Of a stretch of DNA of 64,000 nt, positions 31,239 through 40,100 are shown one piece after another. The stretch is from positions 1-64,000 of the forward strand of contig CAYRNR010000013.1 in NCBI GenBank assembly GCA_964425605.1, in the 5' to 3' direction. Position numbers and translations under genes: made by a program. Origin of the DNA: CAYRNR01 sp964425605 (GTDB lineage: Bacteria > Myxococcota_A > UBA796 > UBA9615 > CAYRNR01). The notes beneath the pieces were generated by a model. That model saw only the letters and a program-made list of their open reading frames with translations, was not told where the DNA came from and did not search any database. How positions within the stretch are numbered: the stretch's first letter is position 1; each line of letters starts with the position of its first letter.

Positions 31239-32266
31239 CGGTGCGGTCCGCCCTGATCCTCAAGCTCGGCGCCATCGGCGACGTGGTGATGGCAAGCCCC
31301 ATGGCCACCGCCCTCGCCCGTGAACACCCGGGCGTGAAGATCACCTGGCTGGCCGGGCGCGGCGTCGTCCCCCTGCTGCGGCTCCTGCCCGGCATCGACG
31401 AGATCGTCGAGGTGGACGAGGCCTCGCTGCTCGCGGGCAACTACCGCGATCGCATGAGGGCCCTCGGCGCGGCCGCGCGCCACCTGCACATGCGGCGCTT
31501 CGACCTGGTGCTCAACGGGCACCCCGATCCCCGCTACAGGGTCCTCGAACAGCTGGTCCGCGGGCACACCGTCCGACGCTTCTGCCGCAACCCGCGCGAG
31601 CGGATCATGCCCGTGCCGGGGCGGTACCACGGCCACGAGTACGTGCGCCTCGCCCTGGGCGGGGACGGCCCCGACGTGCCGGTCGCGCTCCCCGAGGCCA
31701 TCCGCCCGCCGCTGCCGCCCGGCCTCACCCTCGCCGGGGAGGGGCCGCGCGTGGCCATGGCCCCCGGCGGCGCGCGCAACGTGCTCAACGACAACGAGGT
31801 CCGGCGCTGGCCCCTCGAGCGGTACGCCGAGCTGGCGCGCGCGCTGGCCGAACGCGGCTGCGCGACGGTGGTGATCGGGGGCCCGGACGACGCCTGGGTC
31901 AGCGAGGCGTTCGCGGGGATCGACGGGATCACCGACCTGGTGGGCCGCACGTCGCTGCCCGACCTGCTCGCCGTGTACACGGCCTGCGACGCCGTGGTGT
32001 CCCACGACAGCGGCCCCATGCACCTGGCGCGGCTGGCTGACACCCCGGCGGTGGCCCTGTTCGGGCCCACGGATCCGCGCTGGTTCGTACCCCCGGCCCA
32101 CGACGGTACGCAGGTTCTCTGGGGCGGCGCCGCCCTCCCCTGCCGGCCCTGCTACGACGGCAAGCGGTTCCACGACTGCCCGGCCAACGTCTGCATGCGC
32201 GACATCGCGGTCTCCGAGGTGCTGGGCCGCGTGACGGTCCTCCTCGACGGCGACCGAGGGCGCTGA
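31235..32266 (+). CDS. Family 9 glycosyltransferase (ADP-heptose:LPS heptosyltransferase), copy 1
   Basis: A 343-residue GT9 protein transferring heptose from ADP-heptose to the LPS inner core on the cytoplasmic face. The N-terminus LILKLGAIGDVVMASPMATA is the typical GT9 acceptor-side loop; VAMAPGGARN (about 170-179) and the C-terminal VVSHDSGPMHLARLADTPAV...ALFGPTDPRWF (about 250-285) form the nucleotide-binding site. CRPCYDGKRFHDCPANVCM near the end is also usual. The GTG at 31235 overlaps the gmhB stop and has GGGGGAGG upstream. Exact linkage (HepI, II or III) cannot be assigned. Confidence 0.9.
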   Translation: MTVRSALILKLGAIGDVVMASPMATALAREHPGVKITWLAGRGVVPLLRLLPGIDEIVEVDEASLLAGNYRDRMRALGAAARHLHMRRFDLVLNGHPDPRYRVLEQLVRGHTVRRFCRNPRERIMPVPGRYHGHEYVRLALGGDGPDVPVALPEAIRPPLPPGLTLAGEGPRVAMAPGGARNVLNDNEVRRWPLERYAELARALAERGCATVVIGGPDDAWVSEAFAGIDGITDLVGRTSLPDLLAVYTACDAVVSHDSGPMHLARLADTPAVALFGPTDPRWFVPPAHDGTQVLWGGAALPCRPCYDGKRFHDCPANVCMRDIAVSEVLGRVTVLLDGDRGR

Positions 32267-32267
32267 C

Positions 32268-33344
32268 GTGATCCCCCGCGGCAACCCCCTGCTCAAACGC
32301 GCGGACCGCTACGGCGGCATCCCCCTGGTGCTCGCCCTGCGGCGCTGGCGACGGCGGGAGGTGCCGCGCCGCCTCGACACCGTCGGACTGCTCAAGACCA
32401 ACGCCATCGGCGACACGGTGTTGCTGTCGGGCGTGGTCCAGGATCTCCGCGACGCCCTCCCCGGCGCGCGGCTGGCGCTGCTGGTGGGCCCCAACAACGA
32501 GGCCATCGCCCGCCTGATCCCGGGCGTGGACGACGTGGTGCGCCTCCCCATCCACCGACCCGGCCGGGCGGCCGCGCTGCTGCGCGACCTGCACCTGGAC
32601 GCCTTGCTGGACTTCGGCAGCTGGCCGCGGATCAACGCGCTGCTCGCCCGCCTGTCCGGGGCGCGATTCACCGCAGGCTTCCGCACGGCCGGCCAACACC
32701 GCCACCACGTCTTCGACCGGCGCGTCGATCACTCCCCGGCGATCCACGAGATCGAGAACTACCGCCGCCTCGCGCGCCTCCTCGGCGTCCGCGGAGCCGC
32801 CCTGCCGCGCCTGGAACCCGGCGCGGCGCCGGACTTGCCCGGGCTGGAGGCGCCCTACGCGGTGCTGCACGCCTGGCCGGGCGGCACCCGCAGGGAGCTC
32901 AAGCAGTGGCCGCGGCGCAGCTGGGCCGATCTGGCGGCGCACCTGGAGGACCAGGGCCTCCAGCGGGTGTTCACCGGCGGCCCGGGAGACGAGGAGGGGG
33001 CGCGGGAGCTCGCCGCGGACTGCGGCGGCCACAGCGTGGCTGGCCAGCTGTCCATCGCGGAGCTCGCCGGGGTGCTCGCCGGCGCGCGGCTCGTGGTCAG
33101 CGTGGACACGGGGGTGATGCACATGGCCTCGGCCCTGGACGCGCCCCTGGTGGCGTTGCACGGCCCCACCCTGCCGGCGCGCTGGGGGGCCCTCGGCCCG
33201 CGGGCGGTCCCCGTGGCCACCACCACGGCCGGCTGTGGCTACCTCAACCTCGGTTTCGACTACCCCGACTCACCCCCGCCATGCATGGAGGGCGTATCCG
33301 TGCCCGCGGTGCTCGACGCCGTGGACGGGTTCCTGGGCTCCTGA
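32268..33344 (+). CDS. Family 9 glycosyltransferase (heptosyltransferase), copy 2
   Basis: A 358-residue GT9 protein, diverged from the one directly upstream. TVGLLKTNAIGDTVLLSGVV (about 38-57) is the N-terminal loop; HAWPGGTRRELKQWP (about 200-214), FTGGPGDEEGA and VVSVDTGVMHMASALDAPLV...ALHGPT (about 280-305) are the C-terminal domain. A 35-residue basic N-terminal extension (LKRADRYGGIPLVLALRRWR) may associate with the membrane. The GTG start is 1 nt after the previous stop, so it is in the gmhB unit. It probably adds a further heptose or other core sugar. The 78-nt gap that follows ends this unit. Confidence 0.87.
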   Translation: MIPRGNPLLKRADRYGGIPLVLALRRWRRREVPRRLDTVGLLKTNAIGDTVLLSGVVQDLRDALPGARLALLVGPNNEAIARLIPGVDDVVRLPIHRPGRAAALLRDLHLDALLDFGSWPRINALLARLSGARFTAGFRTAGQHRHHVFDRRVDHSPAIHEIENYRRLARLLGVRGAALPRLEPGAAPDLPGLEAPYAVLHAWPGGTRRELKQWPRRSWADLAAHLEDQGLQRVFTGGPGDEEGARELAADCGGHSVAGQLSIAELAGVLAGARLVVSVDTGVMHMASALDAPLVALHGPTLPARWGALGPRAVPVATTTAGCGYLNLGFDYPDSPPPCMEGVSVPAVLDAVDGFLGS

Positions 33345-33390
33345 CCCGGACCGGCGCTGCACTTTCGTCACTACGTCGCCCCGCAGCTGC

Positions 33391-33396
33391 TAGAGT
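33391..33396 (+). promoter_or_regulatory. Candidate -10 box of the CehA/McbA-type gene
   Basis: TAGAGT, 26 nt before the GTG start at 33423, leaving a short leader that contains GGAGGAGGAAGGAG. In contrast to the leaderless genes, this unit keeps a normal ribosome site. Confidence 0.35.
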
Positions 33397-33422
33397 CGTC
33401 CCCATCGGAGGAGGAAGGAGCC

Positions 33423-36113
33423 GTGATGTACCGAGCCCTCTCGCTGGCGCTGGTCCTGTTCCTCGCGGGGTGTCCCGACGAGGTCGTCACCCCGGCGGAC
33501 GACGACGACACGACGGCAGACACTCCCGATCCCATCGATCTCACCGAGCGGCTGGGTCCGGACGAGGCCCGCGCCGGTCAGCTGACCGAGGACCACGAGG
33601 GCGCCTTCGTCGGCGGGGCCGCGGCCGAGTCCCGGCCCGGGGACTTCCTGCTGTACAACGACCGCGCCCGGTTCGTGATCCGCGGCCTGCGGGACGGCTG
33701 CTTCTACGCCGGATACCCCGGCAGCATCATCGACATGGACATCGTCCGCCCCGACGGCCAGGCCGATCGCGACGGCATGGACGACATGATGACCATGATG
33801 GGGCTGGCCTGGTTGTTCAGCGCCGAACAGATCGAGGTGATCGCCGACGGCTCCGACGGCGGCGCGGCCGTGATCCAGGCGACCGGCACGGACACGACCT
33901 TCGAGTTCCTCGAGGGCGCCATCGAGGCCCACGGGCTGTTCCCGCCGCGCGGGCTGGAGGTGGTCCAGACCTTCACCCTGGATCCGGGCTCCCCGGCGCT
34001 GCAGCTGGAGACGTTCATCCGCAACACCACCGACGACGACCTGTCGCTGGACATCATCGACGCGGGGATGGTGGACCTGGCCACGTTCAGTCCCTTCGTC
34101 CCGGGCGCCGGTTTCGACGGTGAGGCGCCCGAAGGGGGGCGCACCATGCTGGCCATGGCCTCCCACCGCAACGATCTGGCCGTCGCGGCCTACCCGACCG
34201 AGGGCAACCTGGTCGAGGGAGCGATGACCGCGCTGAGCGACGAGTTCGAGCTGGTGGCGGCCCAGGGGGACACCCTGGATCTCGGCCCCGGCGACGAGGA
34301 CAGCTACACGCGTTGGATCGCGGTGGCCCGGGATCAGGCCGCGCTCGAGGCCCATCGGCGCCTGGTCCAGGAGCTGGACACCGCCACGGTGGAGGGCGCG
34401 GTCACCGCGGACGGGGCGCCCGTGGCCGGGGCCCGGGTCTTCCTGACCGACCTCGACGGCAACCCCGAGGTCCTGGCCATCAGCGACGACGAGGGACGAT
34501 TCTCCATCGTGTACGAGGCCGGTGACCACCAGCTCGTGGTGGTGGGCGACGGCAACAACGAGCTCATGGACTTCCCCGCCGCCCTGGGCGCGTACGGCGT
34601 GTACGCCCACGCCTCGGCCAACGAGCTGGCCATGCGCGCGTACACCGCCCCGGCGGCGTCCCTCGCCGCGCCCCAGGCCGACGGCCATGGGCGGTCCGAG
34701 GTCGTCGCGGTGGCCCTCGAGGCGGGGCAGGTGGTGGAGGCGGATCTGACCCTGGTCGCGCCGGCCCAGCTCCAGCTGACCGTCCAGGACGGCGACGGCG
34801 ACCCCATCCCGGCCCTGGTCCACATCCGGTTCCCTTCGGGGGTGAGTGATCCCGAACCGCGCGACTCCCGGCTCGGAGAGAGCCGCCCGCGCGGCGGCGC
34901 TCGCAAGGTCGTGTGGGTCCTCGACGGGGAGATGACCGTACCCATGGTCCCCGGGACCTACGATCTGGTGGGGCACCGGGGCTTCCGCTTCGAGATGGAC
35001 ACCGTCGAGGGTGTCGAGCTGATCTCGGGACAGACCCACGAACAGACCCTGGTCCTCGAGCAGGCGTTCGAGACCCCGGGCTGGATCTCGGCGGACATGC
35101 ACAACCACGCCAGCCCGTCCATGGACGGCGAATGCACCGTGGAGGAGCGGTTGGCCTCCGCGGTAGTGGCCGAGGTCCAGCTGCAGGTGTCCACCGACCA
35201 CGACCACGTGGCCGACTACCGGCCGGCGGCCGCGGCCATGGGCCTGGACGCGTGGATGGTGTCCGTGGTCGGCGACGAGATCTCGCCGACCATCCGCGGC
35301 CACCACAACGCCTACCCCATCGAGCCCTGGCCCGACGAGCCCAACGGAGGCGCGCCGCGCTGGTGGGAGGTGAGCGTCACCACCAGCGAGCTGTACGAGA
35401 TGTGGCGCGACCGGATCGACGAGGACGCCGTGCTGCAGGTCAACCACGGCCGCGGCAGCGGGATGTTCGCCTACGCGGAGTTCGACGCGGTCAACGGCGT
35501 CGCCGACGATCCCGACTTCTACTGCGACGCCTTCGACGTCATGGAGGTGCTCAACTCCGGGGGATACGGGGACGCCGAGCAGCTGCGCGAGGACTGGCGC
35601 GCCCACCTGGACCTGGGTCTGCGCAAGACCGCCGTGGGGGTCAGCGACTCCCACGGCCGCCTGCCCGGCACGGGGCACGGCAGGACCTACGTACGCGCCG
35701 GCGTCGACGACGTGGCCGATCTGGACGAGGACGCCTTCGTGGTCGCACTCAAGGCCCAACAGGCCGTGGTCTCCGGCGGTCCCTTCGTGACGCTGACCGC
35801 CACCGATGGCGGCGACGTCGCCGAGATCGGCGAGACCCTCGAGGCGAGCTCGGCCACGCTACAGATCGAGGTCCTGGCCCCCAGCTGGATGCAGGTGGAC
35901 GAGGTCCGGCTCTACTCCAACGGCATCCTGTCCGACACCTGGATCGTGGACGCCCCGGCCCCCCCCGTCTGGTTCGACCACGAGGTCGAGGTGACCCCGG
36001 ACCAGGACACCTACTACTTCGTGGAGGTCGAGGGTTCGGGGGACATGGCGCCCCTGTGGAGCGGCGCCCACGCCTACGCGCTGACCAATCCCGTGTACGT
36101 CGAGGTCCCCTGA
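33423..36113 (+). CDS. CehA/McbA-family PHP metallohydrolase lipoprotein
   Basis: An 896-residue lipoprotein: lipobox LVLFLAGC (Cys17) and a short acidic tether. Residues about 30-310 form a large beta-rich domain; about 318-370 is a carboxypeptidase-regulatory-like repeat (VEGAVTADGAPVAGARVFLT). From about 550 a PHP-type metal site appears: SADMHNHASPSMDG, VSTDHDHVADY, VGDEISP, LQVNHGRG and VGVSDSHGR supply the His/Asp ligands, as in CehA/McbA hydrolases (named for carbamate ester hydrolysis). A final Ig-like domain ends the protein. GTG (33423) or ATG (33426) both fit the strong GGAGGAGGAAGGAG site. The stop overlaps the next start (TGATG). Natural substrate unknown. Confidence 0.85.
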   Translation: MMYRALSLALVLFLAGCPDEVVTPADDDDTTADTPDPIDLTERLGPDEARAGQLTEDHEGAFVGGAAAESRPGDFLLYNDRARFVIRGLRDGCFYAGYPGSIIDMDIVRPDGQADRDGMDDMMTMMGLAWLFSAEQIEVIADGSDGGAAVIQATGTDTTFEFLEGAIEAHGLFPPRGLEVVQTFTLDPGSPALQLETFIRNTTDDDLSLDIIDAGMVDLATFSPFVPGAGFDGEAPEGGRTMLAMASHRNDLAVAAYPTEGNLVEGAMTALSDEFELVAAQGDTLDLGPGDEDSYTRWIAVARDQAALEAHRRLVQELDTATVEGAVTADGAPVAGARVFLTDLDGNPEVLAISDDEGRFSIVYEAGDHQLVVVGDGNNELMDFPAALGAYGVYAHASANELAMRAYTAPAASLAAPQADGHGRSEVVAVALEAGQVVEADLTLVAPAQLQLTVQDGDGDPIPALVHIRFPSGVSDPEPRDSRLGESRPRGGARKVVWVLDGEMTVPMVPGTYDLVGHRGFRFEMDTVEGVELISGQTHEQTLVLEQAFETPGWISADMHNHASPSMDGECTVEERLASAVVAEVQLQVSTDHDHVADYRPAAAAMGLDAWMVSVVGDEISPTIRGHHNAYPIEPWPDEPNGGAPRWWEVSVTTSELYEMWRDRIDEDAVLQVNHGRGSGMFAYAEFDAVNGVADDPDFYCDAFDVMEVLNSGGYGDAEQLREDWRAHLDLGLRKTAVGVSDSHGRLPGTGHGRTYVRAGVDDVADLDEDAFVVALKAQQAVVSGGPFVTLTATDGGDVAEIGETLEASSATLQIEVLAPSWMQVDEVRLYSNGILSDTWIVDAPAPPVWFDHEVEVTPDQDTYYFVEVEGSGDMAPLWSGAHAYALTNPVYVEVP

Positions 36114-37156
36114 TGATCCAATCCTCGCCACCTCCCGATGCCATCGTCGATTCGAGCGGCCAGCTGACCTACGGGGTGTTCAACGCGCCGTTGCGCACCA
36201 TCAACCTCGCCGACGCCGAGCTGAAGCACCGCGGGTTGTCGTTCGGGCGTGGGCTGACCCGGTTCCGGCTCAAGGAGTGGCAGCACTTCTGCCTGATCCT
36301 CCCGGAGATGATGGCCAGCTTCGCCATCGTCGACTCCAAGTTCCTCAAGGTCAGCTGGTGCCACGTGGTCGAGGGAGACTCCCACTTCGAGCACGCGCGC
36401 CAGAGCCCCGTGCTCGACGTGAAGATCGCCCGCGAGCTGTGGAACGACCACACCCACGTCCACGCCCGCGGCTATGCCCTCGACGTGGCCAACCAGCTCG
36501 ACACCGGGCACCACCAGGTGTCGATCCGCATCGACGGGGCCAGGGGCAAGCCGGCCATCTCGGCCGACCTGCGCTGCCTGCACGATCTCGAGCAGATCCA
36601 GCCCCTCGTGGTGGTCCTCCCCGTCGGCCCCAACCGCGGCATGTACTCCCACAAGGTGGCCCTCCCCATCGAGGGATCGATCCAGGTCGGCGATCGGCGC
36701 TACGAGGCCACCGCAGACAGCTGCTTCGCCATCCTCGACATCCACAAGGCCCACTACCCCCGCCACACCTGGTGGAACTGGGCCACCTGCGCCGGCCACG
36801 ACGACCAGGGGCGGCCCGTGGCGCTGAACCTCACCCGCAACGTGGTGAGCGACGACCGGCGGTACAACGAGAACGCCCTGTGGGTGAACGGCGAGCTGCA
36901 CCACCTGGGGCCGGCGCGCTTCGACTTCCGCAAGGACGACGTCCTCGCCCCGTGGCGCCTCGGCACGGCCGACGGCGAGGTGGACGTGACCTTCACGCCC
37001 CGCGGCGAGCGCGCCGAGTCCATCCGCCTGGGCCTGGTGCGCTCGGTCTTCCACCAGCCCTACGGCACGTTCTCGGGCACGGTGAAGGTGGGGGATCAGA
37101 CGGCGCGTTTCACGGATCTCTGGGGGGTGTGCGAGGACCACGACGCGCGGTGGTGA
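36113..37156 (+). CDS. DUF2804 family protein
   Basis: A 347-residue cytosolic beta-rich protein matching the DUF2804 family: VFNAPLRTINLADAELKHRG (about 22-41), RLKEWQHFCLILPEMMASFA (about 51-70), HKAHYPRHTWWNWATCAG (about 214-231) and NLTRNVVSDDRRYNENALWV (about 241-260) are the recognisable conserved blocks. The fold resembles lipocalin-like AttH proteins, but no activity is established. Its ATG shares one base with the preceding stop (TGATG), so it is translationally coupled to the PHP lipoprotein gene. It converges on the macroglobulin gene with a 17-nt gap. Confidence 0.85.
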   Translation: MIQSSPPPDAIVDSSGQLTYGVFNAPLRTINLADAELKHRGLSFGRGLTRFRLKEWQHFCLILPEMMASFAIVDSKFLKVSWCHVVEGDSHFEHARQSPVLDVKIARELWNDHTHVHARGYALDVANQLDTGHHQVSIRIDGARGKPAISADLRCLHDLEQIQPLVVVLPVGPNRGMYSHKVALPIEGSIQVGDRRYEATADSCFAILDIHKAHYPRHTWWNWATCAGHDDQGRPVALNLTRNVVSDDRRYNENALWVNGELHHLGPARFDFRKDDVLAPWRLGTADGEVDVTFTPRGERAESIRLGLVRSVFHQPYGTFSGTVKVGDQTARFTDLWGVCEDHDARW

Positions 37157-37173
37157 CGCCTGCGCGGACCGGC

Positions 37174-40100
37174 CTACTCCACCACCACCCGCTCCCCGGC
37201 CGACAGCCCGAACGTGGTCGTGGCGTAGCGCTCCTCGGCGCGCGCTGGCGGGGCCTCGAACGCCCCGGCCGTCGCGGCCTGCGCCAGGTAGGTGTAGGTG
37301 TGCACGCCCTCCCACAGCTGGGCCGAGTACGCCCTGACCCCGTCGGTCTCCACCACCTCGTGGTCGTACCAGGGGCGCCACCACCACCAGTAGCGCTCGA
37401 CCTGCTCCTCGTCGGCCGCCGCGGGCGGCTCGGTGTCCTCCACCGAGGACTCCGGATGGAGGAGCTCCAGCCCGGCGGGCAGGCGGTCGTCCAGGACCAC
37501 GTGGTAGCGCTGCACCGGGGCGGCGAGGGTGAGGCGGACCCGGACGCGAGCGCCCTCGCGGATGTGCCAGGTGCCGTCGTCGGCGAGCCGCACGTCGGCG
37601 AGATCGTCCACCGGCTCGTAGGCGCGCTGTACGGCCAGCCCCGCGTCCACGGGCGCCGTCGTGCTGCCGACGGGGACGTAGCGCACGGCCGCGCGATAGT
37701 GGAGCGTGCCGCGGCCCTTCCGGGCCACGGTCAGGGGCAGGTCGCCGTCCACCTCGGCGAGGGTGGCCATGGGCACCCGGACGTCGACGCGGTCGGTGAC
37801 ACGTCCGCGGAACACGTGCTCCCCGGCGAGCTGCTCGCCGATCCAGACGCGGCCCAGCAGGTCCGGTGGCGGTCCCTCCTGGGCGCGGATGAAGCGGATG
37901 GAGGCGAGCACTGCGAAGGCGTTCTCCTGGGAGCTGGTCCAGGCGCCCCCCTCCCGGTCCTCCAGCAGCCCCCGGGCCAGCTTGGCGGTGAGGTCGTCGC
38001 CGGGCGCCACCTCGGCCAGCGCGTCGAGGATCACGGCGTTGGCGCGCGCGTCCGAGTGCAGCAGGACCTGGGCACCGTCGCTGTACCCGGTGGCGAAGTG
38101 CGCCCGGGTCTCGGTCACCGAGGCCTTCGACTCCAGGTGGGCCAGGGTCTGCCCGACCTCCCACTCGGCGTCCGCGTCGTGGAACACCGGCAGCAGCCAG
38201 GCGTGGGCCTCCAGGGGCAGCTTCTCGGTCCCGGCCTCTCGCAGCAGCACCCTGGCGGCCTCCACGTCGCCCTCGCCCATGCGGTACAGGACGTTCAGGG
38301 CGTAGGCGCGCAGGGCCCAGCGGCTCTCCGGGCTGATCCACTGGGGCAGGTGGAGCTCGAGCTGGCGCAGGTACCGCTGGGACGCGGTCCAGGCCGACCA
38401 GTTCACGTGGTACCCGTGGTCCCGGGCCACGGCCAGGGCGTGGGCCGCGTGGATACCGAAGAAGGGGTGTTTGTCCCCGCCTCGTTCGTGGACGGGGAAG
38501 CCGCCGTCGCTCCCCTGGAGGCGAAGCAGGTGGAAGAGGTCGGCCAGGACCCCCTGATCGAGGTCGTCCGGCGCGGGCATACCCCGGGCTCCGAAGGACC
38601 ACAGCTCCTCGCGCAGGGCGGCGACCGCCAGGATCCGCGAGGCCAGCGCCTCGCTGCCGACGGGGGGGGTCGAGGTCACCGCGGCGAGGGCGTCGGTCAG
38701 CTGCTGCAGGGCGTTGACCGAGACCGTCACGTCGAGCCCGCCGGCCGTGGGTATCGCGCCCGCCGGGACGCGCACAGGCAGCGCGGCGTGCCCGGTGACG
38801 ATCTCCCCGTGGAGGGCTTCGAGCTGGGTGTCCGCGGGCTCGCGGACGTGGGACCGGACCTCCTGGACGACGCGCAGCGAGCCGCTGGTGGCGACGATCT
38901 GCAGCCGGGCCACGCCCGGGGTCAGGGGGGTGCAGGGCAGCCGGACCACCGAGCGGCTGGTCGCGGGGAGGGTGACGAGGAGGCCTGCTGAGGAGGTCTC
39001 GTGCTCACCGAGGGCGAGTCGATCCGACCGCAGGGCGATTTCCACCGACATGCCCTCGCCCGTGCGGTTCTCCAGCTCGATGGGCAGCTGGACTTCGTCC
39101 CCGTGTCCGAGCACGGTGGGCAGTCCCGGGGCGATCTCCAGGGCCTCCCGCGCCACCACCTCCGTCCGCGTGGCCCCGAAACGGCCGTCCCCCATCGCCG
39201 CGACGACATCCACCCGAATCCGCGCCGGCATATCCGGTAGTTGCAGGGGGACCCGCGCCGTGCCCGAGGCGTCGGTGAACACCGACGGAGCGAACAGCCG
39301 AGGGCTGTCGTGGCAGCGTTCGGTGGCGCCGGCGGCCTCCTCGGCGGCGCGGTGACGGCTGTAGAAGCTGCGCCTCGGATCGGGGAGCCCCGGGCAGGGA
39401 GCGCGGCTCGACATCGCGGCCACGACCGCCAGCTCGGCGCCCATGACCGGCTCGCCCTCGTCGTCCATCACCGCCAGCTGCAGCGCGGTCTCCCCCCCGG
39501 GCAGCACCTCGCGCTCCCTGGGCATCGCGACCACGTCGAGGTTCTGCGAGGTGGGAGGCACGTCGAGTATGAGCTCGCCGCTGGCACGCCTCGCAGGTCC
39601 TTCGCCCGGGGACCGCTCGACCAGCTCCACCCGCACGAGCAGATCGGGCACGTGGTCCTCTGCGATGGGTAGCGTGAGGTTCTCGACCGGCCCCTCCTGC
39701 TCGAACGGAATGACCCGATCGAGGTCGGCGGCGCGCACCGTCAGCAGCCCGGCCGCCGGGTGGAACGGGGCGACGACCGCGATCTCGGCCTCGTCGCCGG
39801 GGGCCACGGGGGTCTGCCTGGCGAACAGCACCACGCCGGTCTCGGAGCCCGATTCGTCCCCCGCCACCAGCACCGCCAGCTCGGCGACGCTCTCCCGGCC
39901 CTGTCCGTCGCGCGCCGTCGCAGTCACCCGGAGACGTCCGCCCGGCTGCACGCCGAGGGAGCACGCCACCTCGCTGGCCGCCGAGGTGGCCTCACCAGCG
40001 ACACCGGCCACCGGGACCCATTCCTCACCTTCGGGCGCCTGGCGCTGCAGCTCCAGCGACACCGGCACTCCGGCGATGGCGCCCCCATGGATGTCCACGA

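Noticed and set aside
6698..33366. Shared 13-mer GCGCTGCACTTTC at 6698 and 33354 as a promoter motif
   Set aside because: A 13-bp match is expected several times by chance in 64 kb of biased composition, and distances to starts differ.
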